This document shows, in pieces, positions 28,201-49,538 of a stretch of DNA of 64,000 nucleotides (positions within the stretch are counted from its first letter, which is position 1; each line of letters starts with the position of its first letter). This DNA is from Nereocystis luetkeana (Eukaryota; Sar; Phaeophyceae; Laminariales; Laminariaceae). A model generated the notes under the pieces. That model worked only from the letters and a program-made list of their open reading frames with translations. It did no database searches and was not told where the DNA came from. A program made the translations under genes and the position numbers. The DNA is taken from the NCBI GenBank assembly GCA_031213475.1, contig JARUPZ010000017.1:6898167-6962166 (forward strand), given 5' to 3'.

Positions 28201-28850
28201 TCGGATGGGTCTGCAACAGTATCTACGGATCCCACTAGGGATTTCTAGCCCGCACTAATTAAACTCCTGACCCCCTTAAGATCCTACCGGAAACGTTTCT
28301 ATTAATAGTAGTCCTCTATTGCACCCTGTGCCAGTGCCAGTATGTGCTGAAACCCTGAACACTGAAGATTTCTCTCATCGGGGTAAACGGCAAAGCCTAC
28401 GAGTGAGCGCCTGTGGTATTGAAGCCGCACGCTGGCGTAGCCAACGGTATTTTGTAAGCTTTGTAACGTCGCCGAAAGGAGCGATACAGCATGCCCGAAG
28501 TGTCGATATGTATGTAACCCTCGCCAACAGGGCCTCCCCCGAAGGCGCAGCTCTGAAAATCGAATGTAACAGAATGTTACCCATAATCTTGAAGAGACCA
28601 CGCGACGACGTTAGGCTAAGAAATATGAAAGCCGCAAGTAGATCGGAAAAGGGTCGGGGACGAACACACTCGAAGCAATCGCCAAGAGGGACGAGGCTAC
28701 GTGTAGACCTACCGCCCATCTTGTAATCGTGGCATAGACATCCTTAGTGAGAGCCAGCACCTTGGTCTAGCGAATAGGAAGCGAAACAGAAGATGCAGCG
28801 GGAATCACTTCATCAAACAAACGTCGAAGCACGCCGCTAAACAGCGCAAA

Positions 28851-29060
28851 ATGGCGTCGACGGCGGAGGATCCAAAAGAAGAGCTTCGTAGCGCGACTGC
28901 CGAACGTATGTCAAGCGCAAGCATAGAAATGCGCCGAAGAAATTCCGGGGATAAATATTTTTTTGCAAGTCCCAAAAGCCGCATGCAAGAGGAGAAAAGC
29001 AATACACGGTGGCCGGCGGAACGCTTAGGAGGGTGCATTCGAAACGGGACCCATAATTAA
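28851..29060 (+). CDS. Small ORF with good start context
   Basis: GCAAAATGGCG gives a favourable ATG context. 69 codons starting MASTAEDPKEELRSATAERM, hydrophilic, with no domain recognised. The opposite strand is also open, so coding status is uncertain. Confidence 0.25.
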   Translation: MASTAEDPKEELRSATAERMSSASIEMRRRNSGDKYFFASPKSRMQEEKSNTRWPAERLGGCIRNGTHN

Positions 29061-31050
29061 GCAAACGAAGTGACACTGAAGGAACCCGGCGAGAGTATGC
29101 CGTGTTCGTGTCCGAAGCAGAACACCTTGTAACAGCCAACTCCGGGAACACACTAAAACCATAAACTGGGTGGGTTGGTGTCGAATTGAGGCACGCCAGA
29201 CGCTAGGTGCTAGGCCAGAGGTGAATACACGATGTGACTGAGAAACCAACGATAAAAGCGCAGACGTGAGGTCATGAACGCCGCAGCAGACACCAACAGG
29301 ACAATTTCAGCCACCCGCTAAGGCTGATCGAGGGGGGCAGAGGAACATTCTCGCGAAAGTTTAGGGATCTATGGGACGCATCGGAATTTCTTAAATCACA
29401 TCGCGAGTCGGTCCTCCCCTGTCTGATGACGCTGCAGGCACCTCTATCCGTGTATGGCGTCCCGTGAAATAGTTCAAAATAACGGGTAAAAGGCCAACCC
29501 TCATCATTTCTGGATCGTCCACAAACCAGACGATGTAAGGGTAGGTTGGAGAGGTGTCCGGCGAGGCGTGACGGGCGATTGTTCCCAACCAACAGAGGCC
29601 TGTTTTTGTGCAGGCCATGTACCTAGAGTGCTCCCTGACTGGAAGAGCTTGGACGTGGTGAAGACACAGAGTGCACGGGACGACGTCGTATCACAGAGCG
29701 CGAGAAACACCACCCCGGGGACCGCGATATTTTCTGGTCTACAGCACCGATGCGCATCTGGCGGGTATAGGCGGTTGGCTTTGGCAGTTTGGCGATGGTA
29801 TGACCGAGCAGTCGACCGGAGGGTGTAAAGTTGGGTGTGTTACAGATGCATCTCACGTTCCCAGGAGGGGCTGATAAATCGTGCATGGCTACAGCAAACA
29901 CCATCACGACCGCAGACAAGCTGGTGCCTCGTGGTATGCTGAACAACAAGGCGTTTTGGTAGCGGTGTGATGTCTTCGAGGGCAGGGGGGGGGGGAGATG
30001 TTGCGGACGAGTTGGGTGCGTACTCGGTGATATCGACCGGTCGATGTGTAGGCACGATGTAGAAATCGTCAACATCTCGTCAAGGCTTGCATTGAGCAAC
30101 CCAACCGCCGCGGTTGGGGTCCCGTCCCTGCATGTTGGAGGGAGAGAAGGTTTGGAGGAGCCTGTCACGAAAAGGCCAGCCATCGGCGGCGTGAGGGGCC
30201 GGTCCCTGGCCCACGATGATAACATACACCCGCTTGAAGGAGGACTCGGTGTTGAGTACGGTGGCCTCAATGTCGTTCTTGGCCCCACCGGCGATAGAAA
30301 CCCACAGGGTACTGGCGGAGGGTGTCTATTATGTGAGCGACGCGACGGTGAAAACTCGAGACGGTGAAGGTGTGATGTCCACGACCGATGCAGGATGAGC
30401 CCTATTGACGCCCGGCTGCCAGGTCGCATACAGCTAGTTGGTCGCGGTCCAAGCCTTCATGCCCACCATTGTTAGGAAGGCCGACGACGGTGAGGGAGGG
30501 GCAAGGAAGGCGGCCCTTGCGTACTTCGCTGGGGAGAATCCCAGTGACGGTGCTGACGGGGCTGTTATAGGCCCTCTCGATGCGCGGAAGCTAAACGACC
30601 ACCCCTATATTGTCGCATCCACGCACTAACGTAAGATAGCGAGGATATTCGTCGGCGGGTGGAGGCAAGGCCATGTCGAAATGTCGTGATGAGATCGTAG
30701 GTGGTCGGTGAACGAGACGAACACTACCGCCGTCGGTAGTTTGAAGTTGGCCGTTTATCGCGAGGGGAGGACTCACGAAGCAAAGCGGACGGCGTGACGA
30801 GGTGATCTAATGTAAACGAGCGTCGGTAGTCGGTCGTGGAGGGTAGCCCGGTGAAAGGAGTCGAGTGGTGTGATGAAAACAAAGGAGTTCGGCGCGTTGT
30901 TCGTGCGCCCAGTCCGAATAGGCGTGGTGTATCGGCGACGGAACGGAGGTCACGGTCGACATCGGTTCCAACGACGGGTTCCGCCAGGTTAAGCGTCGGT
31001 TGTGGTGGAGTCGCAGTAGACAATACTGGCGGTGGTGGTCCTGATACGGA
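29061..31050. other. Long open frames without recognised genes
   Basis: Both strands are unusually open (a 268-codon minus frame at 29623-30429 and several plus frames). The composition is GC-rich and repetitive (GTCGG, GGAGG words). A plus-frame phrase at about 29740-29800 (STDAHLAGIGGWLWQF) faintly resembles the RNase H motif of retroelements. I do not call a gene. Confidence 0.35.
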
Positions 31051-31053
31051 GGG

Positions 31054-31298
31054 GAGGTGTTCTACGATAAAGGTTCGCCCTAAATTTTCAGAGGCTCCTC
31101 ACTTGAGCAGCTCCATACCTCACCCGAAAACTGACTTCAGCAAAAGTCAAATTGCATCGCGGCGAATAATCCCATGGTCCGAGTCTAGAAAACGTTTTTT
31201 TTCGAAATCAAGATTGGCATTCCGACGATTTGGGCTCAAGGAAGCCCGTCTTTCAGAAACAAAAGAGCGGAAATGTTACCTCTATCGTAGAACGGGTC
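31054..31298. mobile_element. MITE-B copy, intact
   Basis: Termini GAGGTGTTCTACGATAAAGG and CTCTATCGTAGAACGGGTC, flanked by exact AGGG duplications (31050-31053 and 31299-31302). Confidence 0.93.
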
Positions 31299-34132
31299 AG
31301 GGCTTCCCTTGAGAGAAAACGTCTCGCGGAGCGAGAATATTCCCGATCGCTGTCCGGAGCAGTTGGAGACGATGGGGGGTCTTGCAAGACAAGCTTGTGT
31401 GTGTGTTCAGATGGTCGTTGGGGGCCGGGTAAAGGTCTGGTCCAAGGACGAAGCCCCCGGCGGCGGGATGAGGGTGGCAATAAAATCGCAGTTACAGACG
31501 CCCGGCGGCTAAACCCCCATCAGCCAGTGTCCAAGGAACTCCAGTGGCAGCGGCGGAGCGGTTGCGAGTCCGAAACAAAATCAGGCGCGAAGAGAGAAGG
31601 GGTGCGGTCGGATTGGAGACGTCCGAGGTAGGAAACAGAAAGACGACGTGCGGCCGGCACCCTTTCCCAGGAGTAGAGCGACGGCTTTTTCAGAGTTAGA
31701 AGGAAGCTCGTTAGTGGAATCTTGAGTAGCATTCCGGCCGACGGGATAGTAGCAAAGCGAGTCGGCGGTGGGTTCTCAAGAAAAACTTAAAGGGAATTCG
31801 GCGGCGGGGACTCGGACAGAACGCGGAGTAGCGGAGAGGCTGCAGAGTGAGTCGGCGTTGGAGTCTTGGGCAGAATGTGGACGACAAGAACGGCCGGAAG
31901 GCGGGTCATCGGCGGGCGTTTCAACGGAGCTTAAAACAACGACAGTTTCGGACCGTTGACCTGTATCCGGGTTGGTCATGCACAACCCGTGGCAACCTAA
32001 GTTGCCAAAGTCTTCAGAGAAGGGAGGCGGGGGGGGGTGATGAAGGGGTTCGACAGCGTGGAAAAGAGCCAATGCATCTCAAGTACCGGCGTGGAGGGAT
32101 CATGCAAGCGAAACATATGCTAGGGTAGAGTAGATCTCCACAGTGTGCGGGCTAGAGAGATGGTCGGGCCGTGTACTGTCCAAGTCAGTTGATGTCTGCG
32201 GGAGGCTAGAGAGGAAATCGGCAATCCTCGTGGCCAAGCCCTTGTGTGTTCCCAAATGTAGGGGTCGTCCGCCCTCGTGAGAATGGAGATCCAAACGGCG
32301 GAGAGGGCGTAGGCTCCACCCCCGAACATGACGATAGGATACCGGAGGAGACCTACCGCCGGACGCCGTGGTACGTGGCCCGGAGGTAAAAGGGTCGGGC
32401 GATTTCAGAAGAATGCGAAGTCGAGTGTGAGGAGAGAACGGTCTGAACCATTTGTCTGAGTCACCTCACACGTGGAGTTACAGCATATATACACCGCACC
32501 CCATTAGGATAACCGATTTCGGAGGAACGTGTAAACTGCTATCCCGACGATGAAAACTCCCACGGCCTAACAATAACCAGACCACCGAAACAAATCTGCA
32601 ACTGACGAGAATGATTTTTTGATGTTTTGGGGTTGAGGGATGCCGTCACTCAGAAAACGTTTCTGCCAAAGAGTGCTACTGTGCGTTTCACCTCTACGGT
32701 GTGATGCGCATCGGTTACACTTTTGAGGGGGGGGGGCTCAAATATATTCGGAGCTGTCGAGCTCAAGCGATTAGAAACTTCCGGCCAGTATGATGCATTT
32801 ACTATGAATAGTATTACGGGGGAACATAGTAATAGTAATAGTAATCAGGACCAACTATAGGTAAAAGAGAGTGGAATATACAGATTTTTGTTCACACGAC
32901 GGGTCTTGATTTACCGCGGCCCTCCGTGCTAGCTTGCTTCCGACGTGAATTGTGTTTAGACTACCGCAGCACAGCGCATAGCAATGTTGGTCGGGCTGGT
33001 TGCGGGGCCACAACCTTCTTCAAAGTCATGTTTCTGGTGAAAGCCTCATGTGACGATGTCACAGGAAACAAGGTGCCACCCCAAGAGGGGCATTGCAGCT
33101 CGGGGGTGGGAAAGGAAGAAAAAATTATCGCCCCCAAGAGGCCCGGGGAGGAAGAGGGGACAGCACAGGTAGCTTGCACCGGGGGTGCAGAGGATGTGTG
33201 CGGCGAGAGGTTGGTCGCGGGCACAGGCGGCGTTAAAAAAGGGGTGCGCTTGTGGGCTAGCGGTGGCACGGGCATAAGAGATGCAAACCTACGGAGGGAA
33301 CTCGTGGGGGGGTGTCTTTGCTGTCAGCGGTCCAGGACAAGCATTGCGGTCACAGGTGTCGTTCCTTCTCCCTATCGGTGCATACCTTCTGCTGTTTCGC
33401 TCAAGGGCTTCACAACTCCCGCCGCTCGTCGGTATTCGTCGGGTGGGTCGACAATCAATCTCATCGGTCGATTCGACAAAAAAAAAAAAAAAAAAAACAC
33501 TGTGTGTACAACAAATGCGGCGCGAAAAAACAAGTAAAACACACACAAGACCAACGATCACACGAAACAACAAGCTCATCCTTGAACAAGCTCATTCAAG
33601 GAGCACGGACGAGAACCTACGCGAAGAAAAACGGTCGGCACAATCAGTCTACGCTTCAAATAGGTTCGGCCAACAAAGTAACCTGGGAACAAAAATACAT
33701 CGGTCAAGAGATTGACTTTGAAAAACATTGGCCAACAAACGGCTGCTGCCCTTGTGCGCGAAATTCGAGCCAAAATAGACCCCAGCTGATCCCTGTTGAT
33801 CACCGAGAAACCAGCAGTACTCAGTACATACAGCGGCAGATCGATCGGCAGTTTTCGGTCGCATCCGCGCACGCCGACGGCTGCGTCAACTACTAACAGA
33901 GCAGCAGCGGTTCATAAAAACAGGCGCTGCCCATAGCTCCAGCAGTGCACGAGAGTACACGAGCTGACCAATCGTCGACAAAAAAAAACAGCCCAGAGTG
34001 CGCACAAGCTCCTAGTTCCCGTTTCATTCTGAGAATGTTCCTAGGCGGTCGTGGGCTACGATTAGCGTCTAGAGCCAAACACCACCAGGCCAATTTGACG
34101 AAGCTGCGCCAGGTCGCGACGTACGGCTCCTT
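31299..34132. other. No supported gene
   Basis: Plus frames such as 32926-33537 are open but end in a poly-Lys tract from the A-run at 33478-33498. No domain is seen. The 3' flank of the methyltransferase gene begins at the right end. Confidence 0.4.
32814..32927. mobile_element. MITE-A copy, degenerate
   Basis: TTACGGGGGAACATAG left; right arm decayed (GGTCTTGATTTACCGCGGCC). A GTAATA triplet expansion lies in the left arm. Confidence 0.75.
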
Positions 34133-42915
<8,783 letters not shown>

Positions 42916-43415
42916 TACACGGGGCCTACGCGTCAAGCCTCTGCTAGCCTACTCCTATTCGCGCCGTGTGTTTTTGTTGGGGACCCAGCTTCGCCCAACA
43001 GCCAATAGCAGATTGACAGCAGTTCATGAACGGATGAACGGCGTCCGCGCAGTGGGTTTCTCATCCTAAACAGGCGTTCTAGTTCGGGGCTATGCAGTTT
43101 CCAATCCACTCCTCCGGCCTCCGGCTCAGTGCCCCGCCGATGAGCAGTAGCACAGGAGAAAGTTATCACACTAGGGTCACGTGTCTTCATTTTTTAGGCT
43201 ATCAATTTCCCAGCTAATGGTGGGGCGAAGGGGAAGCAGCTACCATCCATAATGGGACAAAAAGGGTTTTCTATTCCCTGTAGTTGCGTGCTAGTTCGGG
43301 AACCGGGAACATTGAACTCACACCGAGCAGGCTCCAGCACCCCACTGCCGCTCAGTGCCACAGCACTAGCACCAAGTGGAAAGCGCAAGCCGCGCAAGCA
43401 CGCAAGGCCGCAACT
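42916..43415. promoter_or_regulatory. Putative bidirectional promoter
   Basis: The 500 bp between the divergent ATGs of the methyltransferase (42915, minus) and the LYR gene (43416, plus). It contains two related blocks (CTAGTTCGGGG...CTCAGTGCCCCGCC and CTAGTTCGGGA...CTCAGTGCCACAGC). No TATA box is obvious. 5' UTR lengths are unknown. Confidence 0.45.
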
Positions 43416-46400
43416 ATGTCGGGGCACGCAAATATGATGTCCTTGTACCGAAACATCATCCGAAACGCTCGAGTCTACCCGAGCAAAAGTCGGGATCGCG
43501 TGCTGAGGGAAATTCGCTTGGAGGTGAGTTGCAAAGCAAACTTCCCAGTTCCCAGTTCCCAGCCCAGCACCCAGCACCGAGCACTATTATTACACCACCA
43601 GAGGGGAAAACAACTCGTATGTTCGACCATAGGTACGCGTATGGTGCTACCGCGCTGAGGTATAACACGAGCTGCTGCATACATATAACATGCATGTTTT
43701 ACGTCAGGGGCGAATTCGACCGCATTGATTCAACGGATAACTGTTTGTACGCGTATTGGGTCTATCAGGTATCATACGCGTTCTTCACCAGCAGTACATT
43801 CCAAATTGTGTAGACTACTGCTGCACGTACCCAAAGGCACGTTCTAAATGCCTCGTCAAGGATACACCCTGATGGAACGCGGCTGATAATGATGATGATG
43901 ATGTGTCTCGTGGAGAGAATCGCAGACGGATGATGACGCCCAGTAATCGTGAGATACACTTGCGTTGTTTCAATATAACATAAAAAGAGAGAGATGGCTT
44001 GAAGAAGGTGTATATGTGGCCGTGCTCAAGAGAGTCGTTGTTGTGATGACGGAGAGGTGTGAGTATGCAGGACTCTCTATCGTGGGGACACGGCGGTAAC
44101 CATCCCCGAGCAATTCATGCAAGAACCCAGCCCTTCAAGACGCCCTTTGGTAGCAACCAAAACCACGATAGCCTTGGGCTGGTAAGCCGTCTACAAGCTG
44201 CGTGAGCGCCGAGCAGTACTTACGGGTAGGATAATTCATGTTGATTGCCCCCGTTCCGTGCGACTTATTGCATCATCCCCCAACGCCGCAGTGGCCGTAG
44301 CTGAAACCTTCACTTTGTACCTTCATTTTTTCTCTCAGGGTTCCCTGAAGGGTTGGCAGGCGTTTTTGTTCTCTCAAATGGTGAGGGAAAGGCTTGATCT
44401 TCTTGTGTATAAGGGCTCCGGATGGGGAGATATACATCAGGGCTTGCGTTTATATGCACCAGGTGGTCAACTAAACATAGGGTATAAAATAGACGGTTTA
44501 AATAATGATACCATTTCATGTTTAGAGATGAGATATCGAACAGGATCAAGTCAGTGCCAAGTGCCGGAGGAAGAAGGCAATGCCGAGTTTCGTTTCCCAG
44601 TTTTCGTATCTGCCAAACCCACGTTGTGTGTGTTTTTTTTTGTTTTCTTCTCAGGTCTCGACTCGGACTCTGGATCGTGCTTTCTTGTAGTCGGTATACT
44701 CGTATACCCGTGGTACAGAACCACCCAAAATAGTGCCATTGTTTGCAGTATCCGCCCTAACTACTGCGAGTACCGTCCGTACGCGCGGTATCACATCACA
44801 CGACATCTTCGAGAGTGCAGGCAGCAATACTCGCAGTGTATAACCCGAGATACTGCGAGTATGAACGGTATTGAATGCATGTCATCGATCCCCGAGGCAG
44901 GACGAAACGGTAAAGTACTGCGAACTTGAGCCGTATTCTCAGCGTGGAACCCCGAAATACTCACGCTGGAGATACGTGGAAGCACACGCAGCGGTATTCA
45001 CAGCACATGGCCCCCGGTGTGCTGCGATTACTCGCAGTGCTAGCAAGTCTCGAACCCTGAAGTGCTGCCCCCGTGCTCGCTGTGCCTCCAGCATTGCTCG
45101 CCGAAAAATATTTTTGCGCGTTACCCCTCACCGCACTACTCAAGAGCATCTATCGCTGCAGCGGTCAGTAAAAATGTACCAGGTATGCGAATTTGCTTAA
45201 TAAGTGAGCCGAGATTGAGCGGCGAGAAAATCGTTACTCGTAACTCATCGGGTATTGCTCGCGCCTGCTGCGTTCCTGCTGCTTATGGTACTCGTATCCC
45301 GACCAGCTGATCCTTACCCCACGATTCCAGCCGTCAGATCGTGTGCAGCGAACAGTCTGAAAGAGGCACACGATCGTTAGGCCTCTCCTGGCAGGTATGC
45401 GGTTCGGTTGTTTCGTGCCTAACTCCCAGTAAAAAAAATCATGTGGACGACGCGAGCATTTCTGCTTGTAGTATTAGTACCGTAGTGCACCGGCACAGTC
45501 TGATTTTTGACCGGAATATATATATATATATATATTCCGATATATTCTAAAGTTCAGATACTCTTGCCGAGTGCGGCGGAAGGACACGACTACTTTTGAA
45601 TTTACTCTTACGGGGGGGCATATTAAATAGGACCTACGGTATCACTTGAAAAAAACTATATATTTCGCCATTTTTACTTACAATATTTGGTCCTATTTGC
45701 TCTGGTCTCCGGTAATTGTCGACTGCGAGCACGCGTCGTGTTGTAATAGCGTTTTCGTGCCCTTTCCGAACAACGACGATGAGCCACCATAATCCTGAGG
45801 GTCACTCAGTCCGAGGGGTCGAAGGCGTCAAAGGCGACCCACAAAGAAACGCAGTCGGGATAAAACGGTAGCAACCCCCGAGGCCCGAGAGGTCGAAGAG
45901 GTGAATCGACGCTCGCAGCAGCAGCAGCAGCAGCAGCATCAGCAGCATCAGCATCAGCAGCCGCAGCGGCAGCAGCAGCAGCAGCAGCAGCAGCACGAAA
46001 CAAAATCATCGATGTACTATTTGCCGAATATCACGTCAGCAGCTGACGTACGTACCTGCGGCTTCAGTAACCCCCAGGATCTACCACAGAGAGAGAAAGG
46101 TTTGACGCCGCCGAGGTAGGCGAGGGGAAGCGGTGGCGACCGCGACAGGCCGAGAGAGCAAAGGTATATTCAGTAGGTATGACGTACTAGCACGCGTCTT
46201 ACTAGGTATACTGCTATCATGACCTTAACATTATGTCAATATACCCCCTTTCCCTCTCCCTCTCCCTCTCCCTCCGCCCTCGCCACCCCCCCTGCCCCTC
46301 CCCCCCACGCTCGACCCCCTCTCCGAATTTTCACTTTTTTGAAGTTTCGAAAAAACTCAACCGAGAACGACCCGGTGAAGATAGACCAGCAGAGGCAGAA

Positions 46401-46467
46401 GGCGATGAAGGGACTGGAGCAGCTGATGGTGTACACTAAAATGGATACGGGTGGCATGAATCTGTGA
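43416..46467 (+). CDS. LYR-motif mitochondrial assembly factor
   Basis: Two exons, 43416..43523 and 46345..46467, joined in phase 0 (TTGGAG|GTGAGT ... TTTTGAAG|TTTCG), give a 76-aa basic protein. L-Y-R is at residues 10-12 and the family's second signature, the E-F-R-x-N segment (REIRLE|FRKNSTEND), spans the splice site. The C-terminus is MDTGGMNL. LYR proteins are small three-helix adaptors that bind mitochondrial acyl-carrier protein and serve complex I, complex II/III or Fe-S assembly. Which member this is cannot be told from the sequence alone. The frame is open upstream of the ATG without another ATG, so a short upstream exon cannot be excluded. The single 2.8-kb intron carries a MITE-A and a CAG run. 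Confidence 0.85.
45608..45715. mobile_element. MITE-A copy in the LYR intron
   Basis: TTACGGGGGGGCATATTAAA left, GGTCTCCGGTAA right; arms partly decayed. Confidence 0.9.
45915..45996. repeat. (CAG)n with CAT/CGG interruptions
   Basis: Triplet run in the LYR intron; poly-Gln and poly-Leu frames are artefacts. Confidence 0.95.
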
Positions 46468-46507
46468 GGCAGACCTCTCACCGTTCTTTTCGAACGTGTT
46501 GCTGTCA

Positions 46508-46615
46508 TTACAGGGGAACATAATAGTACATAGGACCTATGGTGTACACCAAAACCTATATATTTGTATATTGTTACTAACAATATTTGGTCCTATTTAC
46601 TACGGTCTCCCGTAA
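46508..46615. mobile_element. MITE-A copy just downstream of the LYR gene
   Basis: Begins 40 bp after the LYR stop codon: TTACAGGGGAACATAATAG ... CTACGGTCTCCCGTAA. It probably lies in or near the 3' UTR. Confidence 0.9.
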
Positions 46616-47060
46616 ATGGTGATGAGGGTCTTGGTGAAGGTGGTGGTGGTGGTTGTGCTGGTGGTGGTGTTTGGGAGTGGTAGAGGTGATGCAGTATGAT
46701 CATTGTGCTTCTTGTTGTTGCCGTTGCCATCGGTGTCAGTGGTGCTATGTGCTGGCGTTTGATCATGGTGGCGCTGGTAGTTGCGGCGAGTTGCGGAGGC
46801 GGTGATGGCGGTGATCAGTTGTGGTGGAGGTGGTGGTGGTGTCTTGTGCTTGCGTTGGTGTTGGTGTCACGGTGAAGGTGGTGGCGGTGGTTAGGGGGTG
46901 GTGTTTTTGTAATGGTGTGGGCGCTTGTGTTGTTGATGCTGGAAGTGGTGTCGGTGGTTTTGGTGGTGGTGGCGGTCGCGCCAGTAGTGGCAGTGCTGGT
47001 GGTGGTGGTAGTGGTGGCGGGGGTGGTGATGGTGGTACGCCGCTTAGTGTTTGCTCTTTG
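46616..47060. repeat. GGT/GTG-rich low-complexity tract
   Basis: Degenerate GGTGGT and GTGGTG triplets. Open poly-Val/Gly frames are artefacts. Confidence 0.85.
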
Positions 47061-47082
47061 GATCGCCTTGTTTGGTGTTTGC

Positions 47083-47520
47083 CCCGGTGTCAGGACTGTC
47101 ACCTTGGAGAAGATCGCAATAGGTTAGACTTGTGTCTTGTTGGCGGGATGCAGCGCCAGACCAAGGGGCATCGCCATCAAGAGCCCGATCACTTTACAGT
47201 CCGGCGTTATTGCCCTGAGCCTGTTGATCAGTGGGCGGTATGTCTGCCTGGCTGTCGTCTTCGTCTGTATTTCCGTCTGTCTGTCCCTCTGTCGGTCTGC
47301 CTGGCTACCGGTCTTTTCTGTATATCTGTCTGTCTGTCTCGTCTGTCGTCTGCCCGTCTGTGTTGTATGTGTGTATGCTCGTCGGGCCTCTTGTCTGCAT
47401 GACTACCTTTATGTATCTCTCTTTGTCTCGCGTTCCCATACCTGTCCCATCCGGCGCTTCCTTGGTTCGTGCGGGTATCAGGTCTGTCACCTTGGAGCAA
47501 AATCCTTTGGGTGGGCCGAC
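47083..47520 (+). repeat. Two-copy duplicated word
   Basis: GTGTCAGGACTGTCACCTTGG (about 47087) and GTATCAGGTCTGTCACCTTGG (about 47474) flank a CTGTCTGTC-rich stretch. No gene recognised. Confidence 0.45.
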
Positions 47521-47867
47521 CCAGCAGTAGCGGAGCCGCAGATACAGTCCACCCCGTGGACAAACGACGCCGGGAGACCGCCCGTTCCTTCTGCGCTCCG
47601 AACCCTCACCTAGCCTTCACGTGCTAGGTTTAGAGTGAAGGGGGCCGGCCAGTGCAAAGGGCCAAGCCGCGGTCTCCTGGCGTGTTTGCTGTTGGCGGCG
47701 GAGGTCGGGACATTCTCCATGGCAGTTCGCGGGCCCGGTCGGACCTTACGGGTCGGCTCGTGTCTTGGTCGGGTCGGGTCCGTTTTGTACTCGTTTTGTT
47801 TTCTGTTTCCATGTATCATGTTCTTCCTCCTATTTTCTTTTTCTTCCTCCTAGTCGTAGCTCGCTTC

Positions 47868-47975
47868 TGTGGCAGGCTCTTCCCCCCCACTACGGTTCGT
47901 GCCTTTATTTTCGTCGCGATAAGTGCTCCAGCCTTGTCCGTCCCTCGTCGAGTCGCGTCGAATTTTGACCTGGCC
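47868..47975 (-). mobile_element. SINE-like body, reversed fragment
   Basis: The reverse complement reads AATTCGACGCGACTCGACGA, AAGGCTGGAGCACTTATCGC and AAATAAAGGCACGAACCGTAG. This matches the SINE body at 55190-55290. Confidence 0.6.
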
Positions 47976-48289
47976 TGACCCGCGATCACTTGAAACCGTC
48001 CCGACCCGGCCCAACCCTACCCGACCTGTGCGATTCCGAAGACCTCGGGTCGGGTCGTGATCCAATAAGAGCACTGACATTAGTAGTTTCGGTTACAGTT
48101 TTCGGTATGTTTTTCTTTCTTTCTTTCCCCCCCCGCTGTCTGCGGTTTATTTTCTTCCTCCTATTTTACTATCCTTTTTCTTTCTTTCCCTGTCCTTTTC
48201 CTTTTTTCCTGTTCTTCCTTGTTGTGGGAATGTTTGGGCTCCTTTTGGGTTCTGTGTTTCGTGTTTTCTCTATTTCTGGGGGGAACGTA

Positions 48290-48625
48290 GGCGGTGGCAG
48301 GGGAGGGGGGGGGGGGGGGGACGGTAGATTTCCGAAGGGACTGTCATCTCTGAGGGGGGGAATTTGCAGGAGCAGGGGGGGCGGAGGCGAGGGTGTTCCC
48401 ATGTCATGCATGGCCTTACTCGTATGCCCATGGACCCTCGCATCCCCGCAGTGCCGGGACGGAGCCGCGGCGGGCTTTCACCAAACCAGACAGGCACTGC
48501 TTGAGTGCCAAGCGCGAAGGGCCGCGAGGGGTTCGGCGAGTCACAAAAAAAGGATGGGTCGGCATCCTACCAAGAACCGCTTTGTGAGGCGGACTTTCTT
48601 GCGTAAGGATGACGAGGATGACGGC
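48290..48625 (+). repeat. G-run-linked motif (family D), long copy
   Basis: A run of about 16 G near 48307, then CATGTCATGCATGGCC, CGTATGCCCATGGACCCTCG, GCAGTGCCGGGACGGAG and TTGTGAGGCGGACTTTC, in the same order as at 15717. Confidence 0.75.
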
Positions 48626-48784
48626 ATCGAAACATTTAGAACTCTGGGGGGGGACACTCTCTTTTTCGTTGAGGAGGCAACAGTCGGGAGTTGGTACTAT
48701 ATTCGGCTTGACCTTCGCTGAGGGGAAACCGGGAGGGGTGTGGCCCTATCCAGTCGCGCGTTCTCCCTCAAGACGACAGAGAGG

Positions 48785-48850
48785 GTAAGGGGGGTATGTG
48801 CCCACATGTCATGGCACGCATGGGCCGTAGTGGTATAGCCATAGACCCAG
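48785..48850 (+). repeat. G-run-linked motif (family D), short copy
   Basis: GGTAAGGGGGGTATGTG, then CATGGGCCGTAGTGGTATAG and CCATAGACCC. Confidence 0.65.
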
Positions 48851-49073
48851 AGGGACGGGGTCTGTTTTCAAGTATTTCACTACTACTGTACAAATCGGAT
48901 GATTTCGGAAATTTTAAGCACTCGTAATGACGAGTTGGGTAGTGTGGGCTGTCCTATCCATCACCCCAACTTGCCGCAGCTGGGCCAAGTCGTCACCATC
49001 CCTAACTATGGGTGGCGGCCAACCTCTGCCGGAAGCAAATCGTACCTTTGGAGAAGTGCCGCAGTCCCGGAAT

Positions 49074-49353
49074 GAGGCGTTTCTATGACAGAGATTCACC
49101 CTAATTTTCTAGAACTCCAATATTCCCCCCAAAGATATACTACGGAAATCTCAACGGGGATTAACATGCGAATGCGACTGATACTACACGCATCTCGTAC
49201 GTGTGCGTACGTACGCAATATGCCCAGCAATGTCGAGCACACATTACTGTACACGATAACCCTTCAACTGGCGCCCTAGCCCTGTAAGGGGCCCGCGGTG
49301 GCTCGGAAGTTTTTTTTCCGAAATGTGACACCTCTATCGTAGCGGAACGTCTC
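49074..49353. mobile_element. MITE-B copy, diverged
   Basis: GAGGCGTTTCTATGACAGAG left; CTCTATCGTAGCGGAACGTC right. Flanks GAAT/GAAC are near-matching 4-bp duplications. Confidence 0.75.
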
Positions 49354-49538
49354 GAACCGATTCCACAAGGCAGGTAGGGTGGAACGGAATTGTAGCCTGG
49401 AATTCGGGACAAGGGTCTACGGAAAAAAACTCTAATGAAATTCTCGATGAACCTTGCTGACGCGTTTTTTCCCCTCCTTCCCCTCTTTTTTTCGATTCCG
49501 CTGGTGTACAATTACTAGATGGAATTTGTACTATTAAT

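Noticed and set aside
44258-44929. 223-codon plus frame in the LYR intron
   Set aside because: Lies wholly inside the intron, starts at a non-ATG codon, has no domain and runs through repeated TACTGCGAGTA words.
46815-47102. Thr-rich minus frame and Val-rich plus frames
   Set aside because: GGT/GTG low-complexity DNA.
48393-48721. Plus-strand frame through the 48.4-kb region
   Set aside because: It overlaps the G-run-linked repeat also present at 15.7 kb; the shared DNA, not a protein frame, is conserved.
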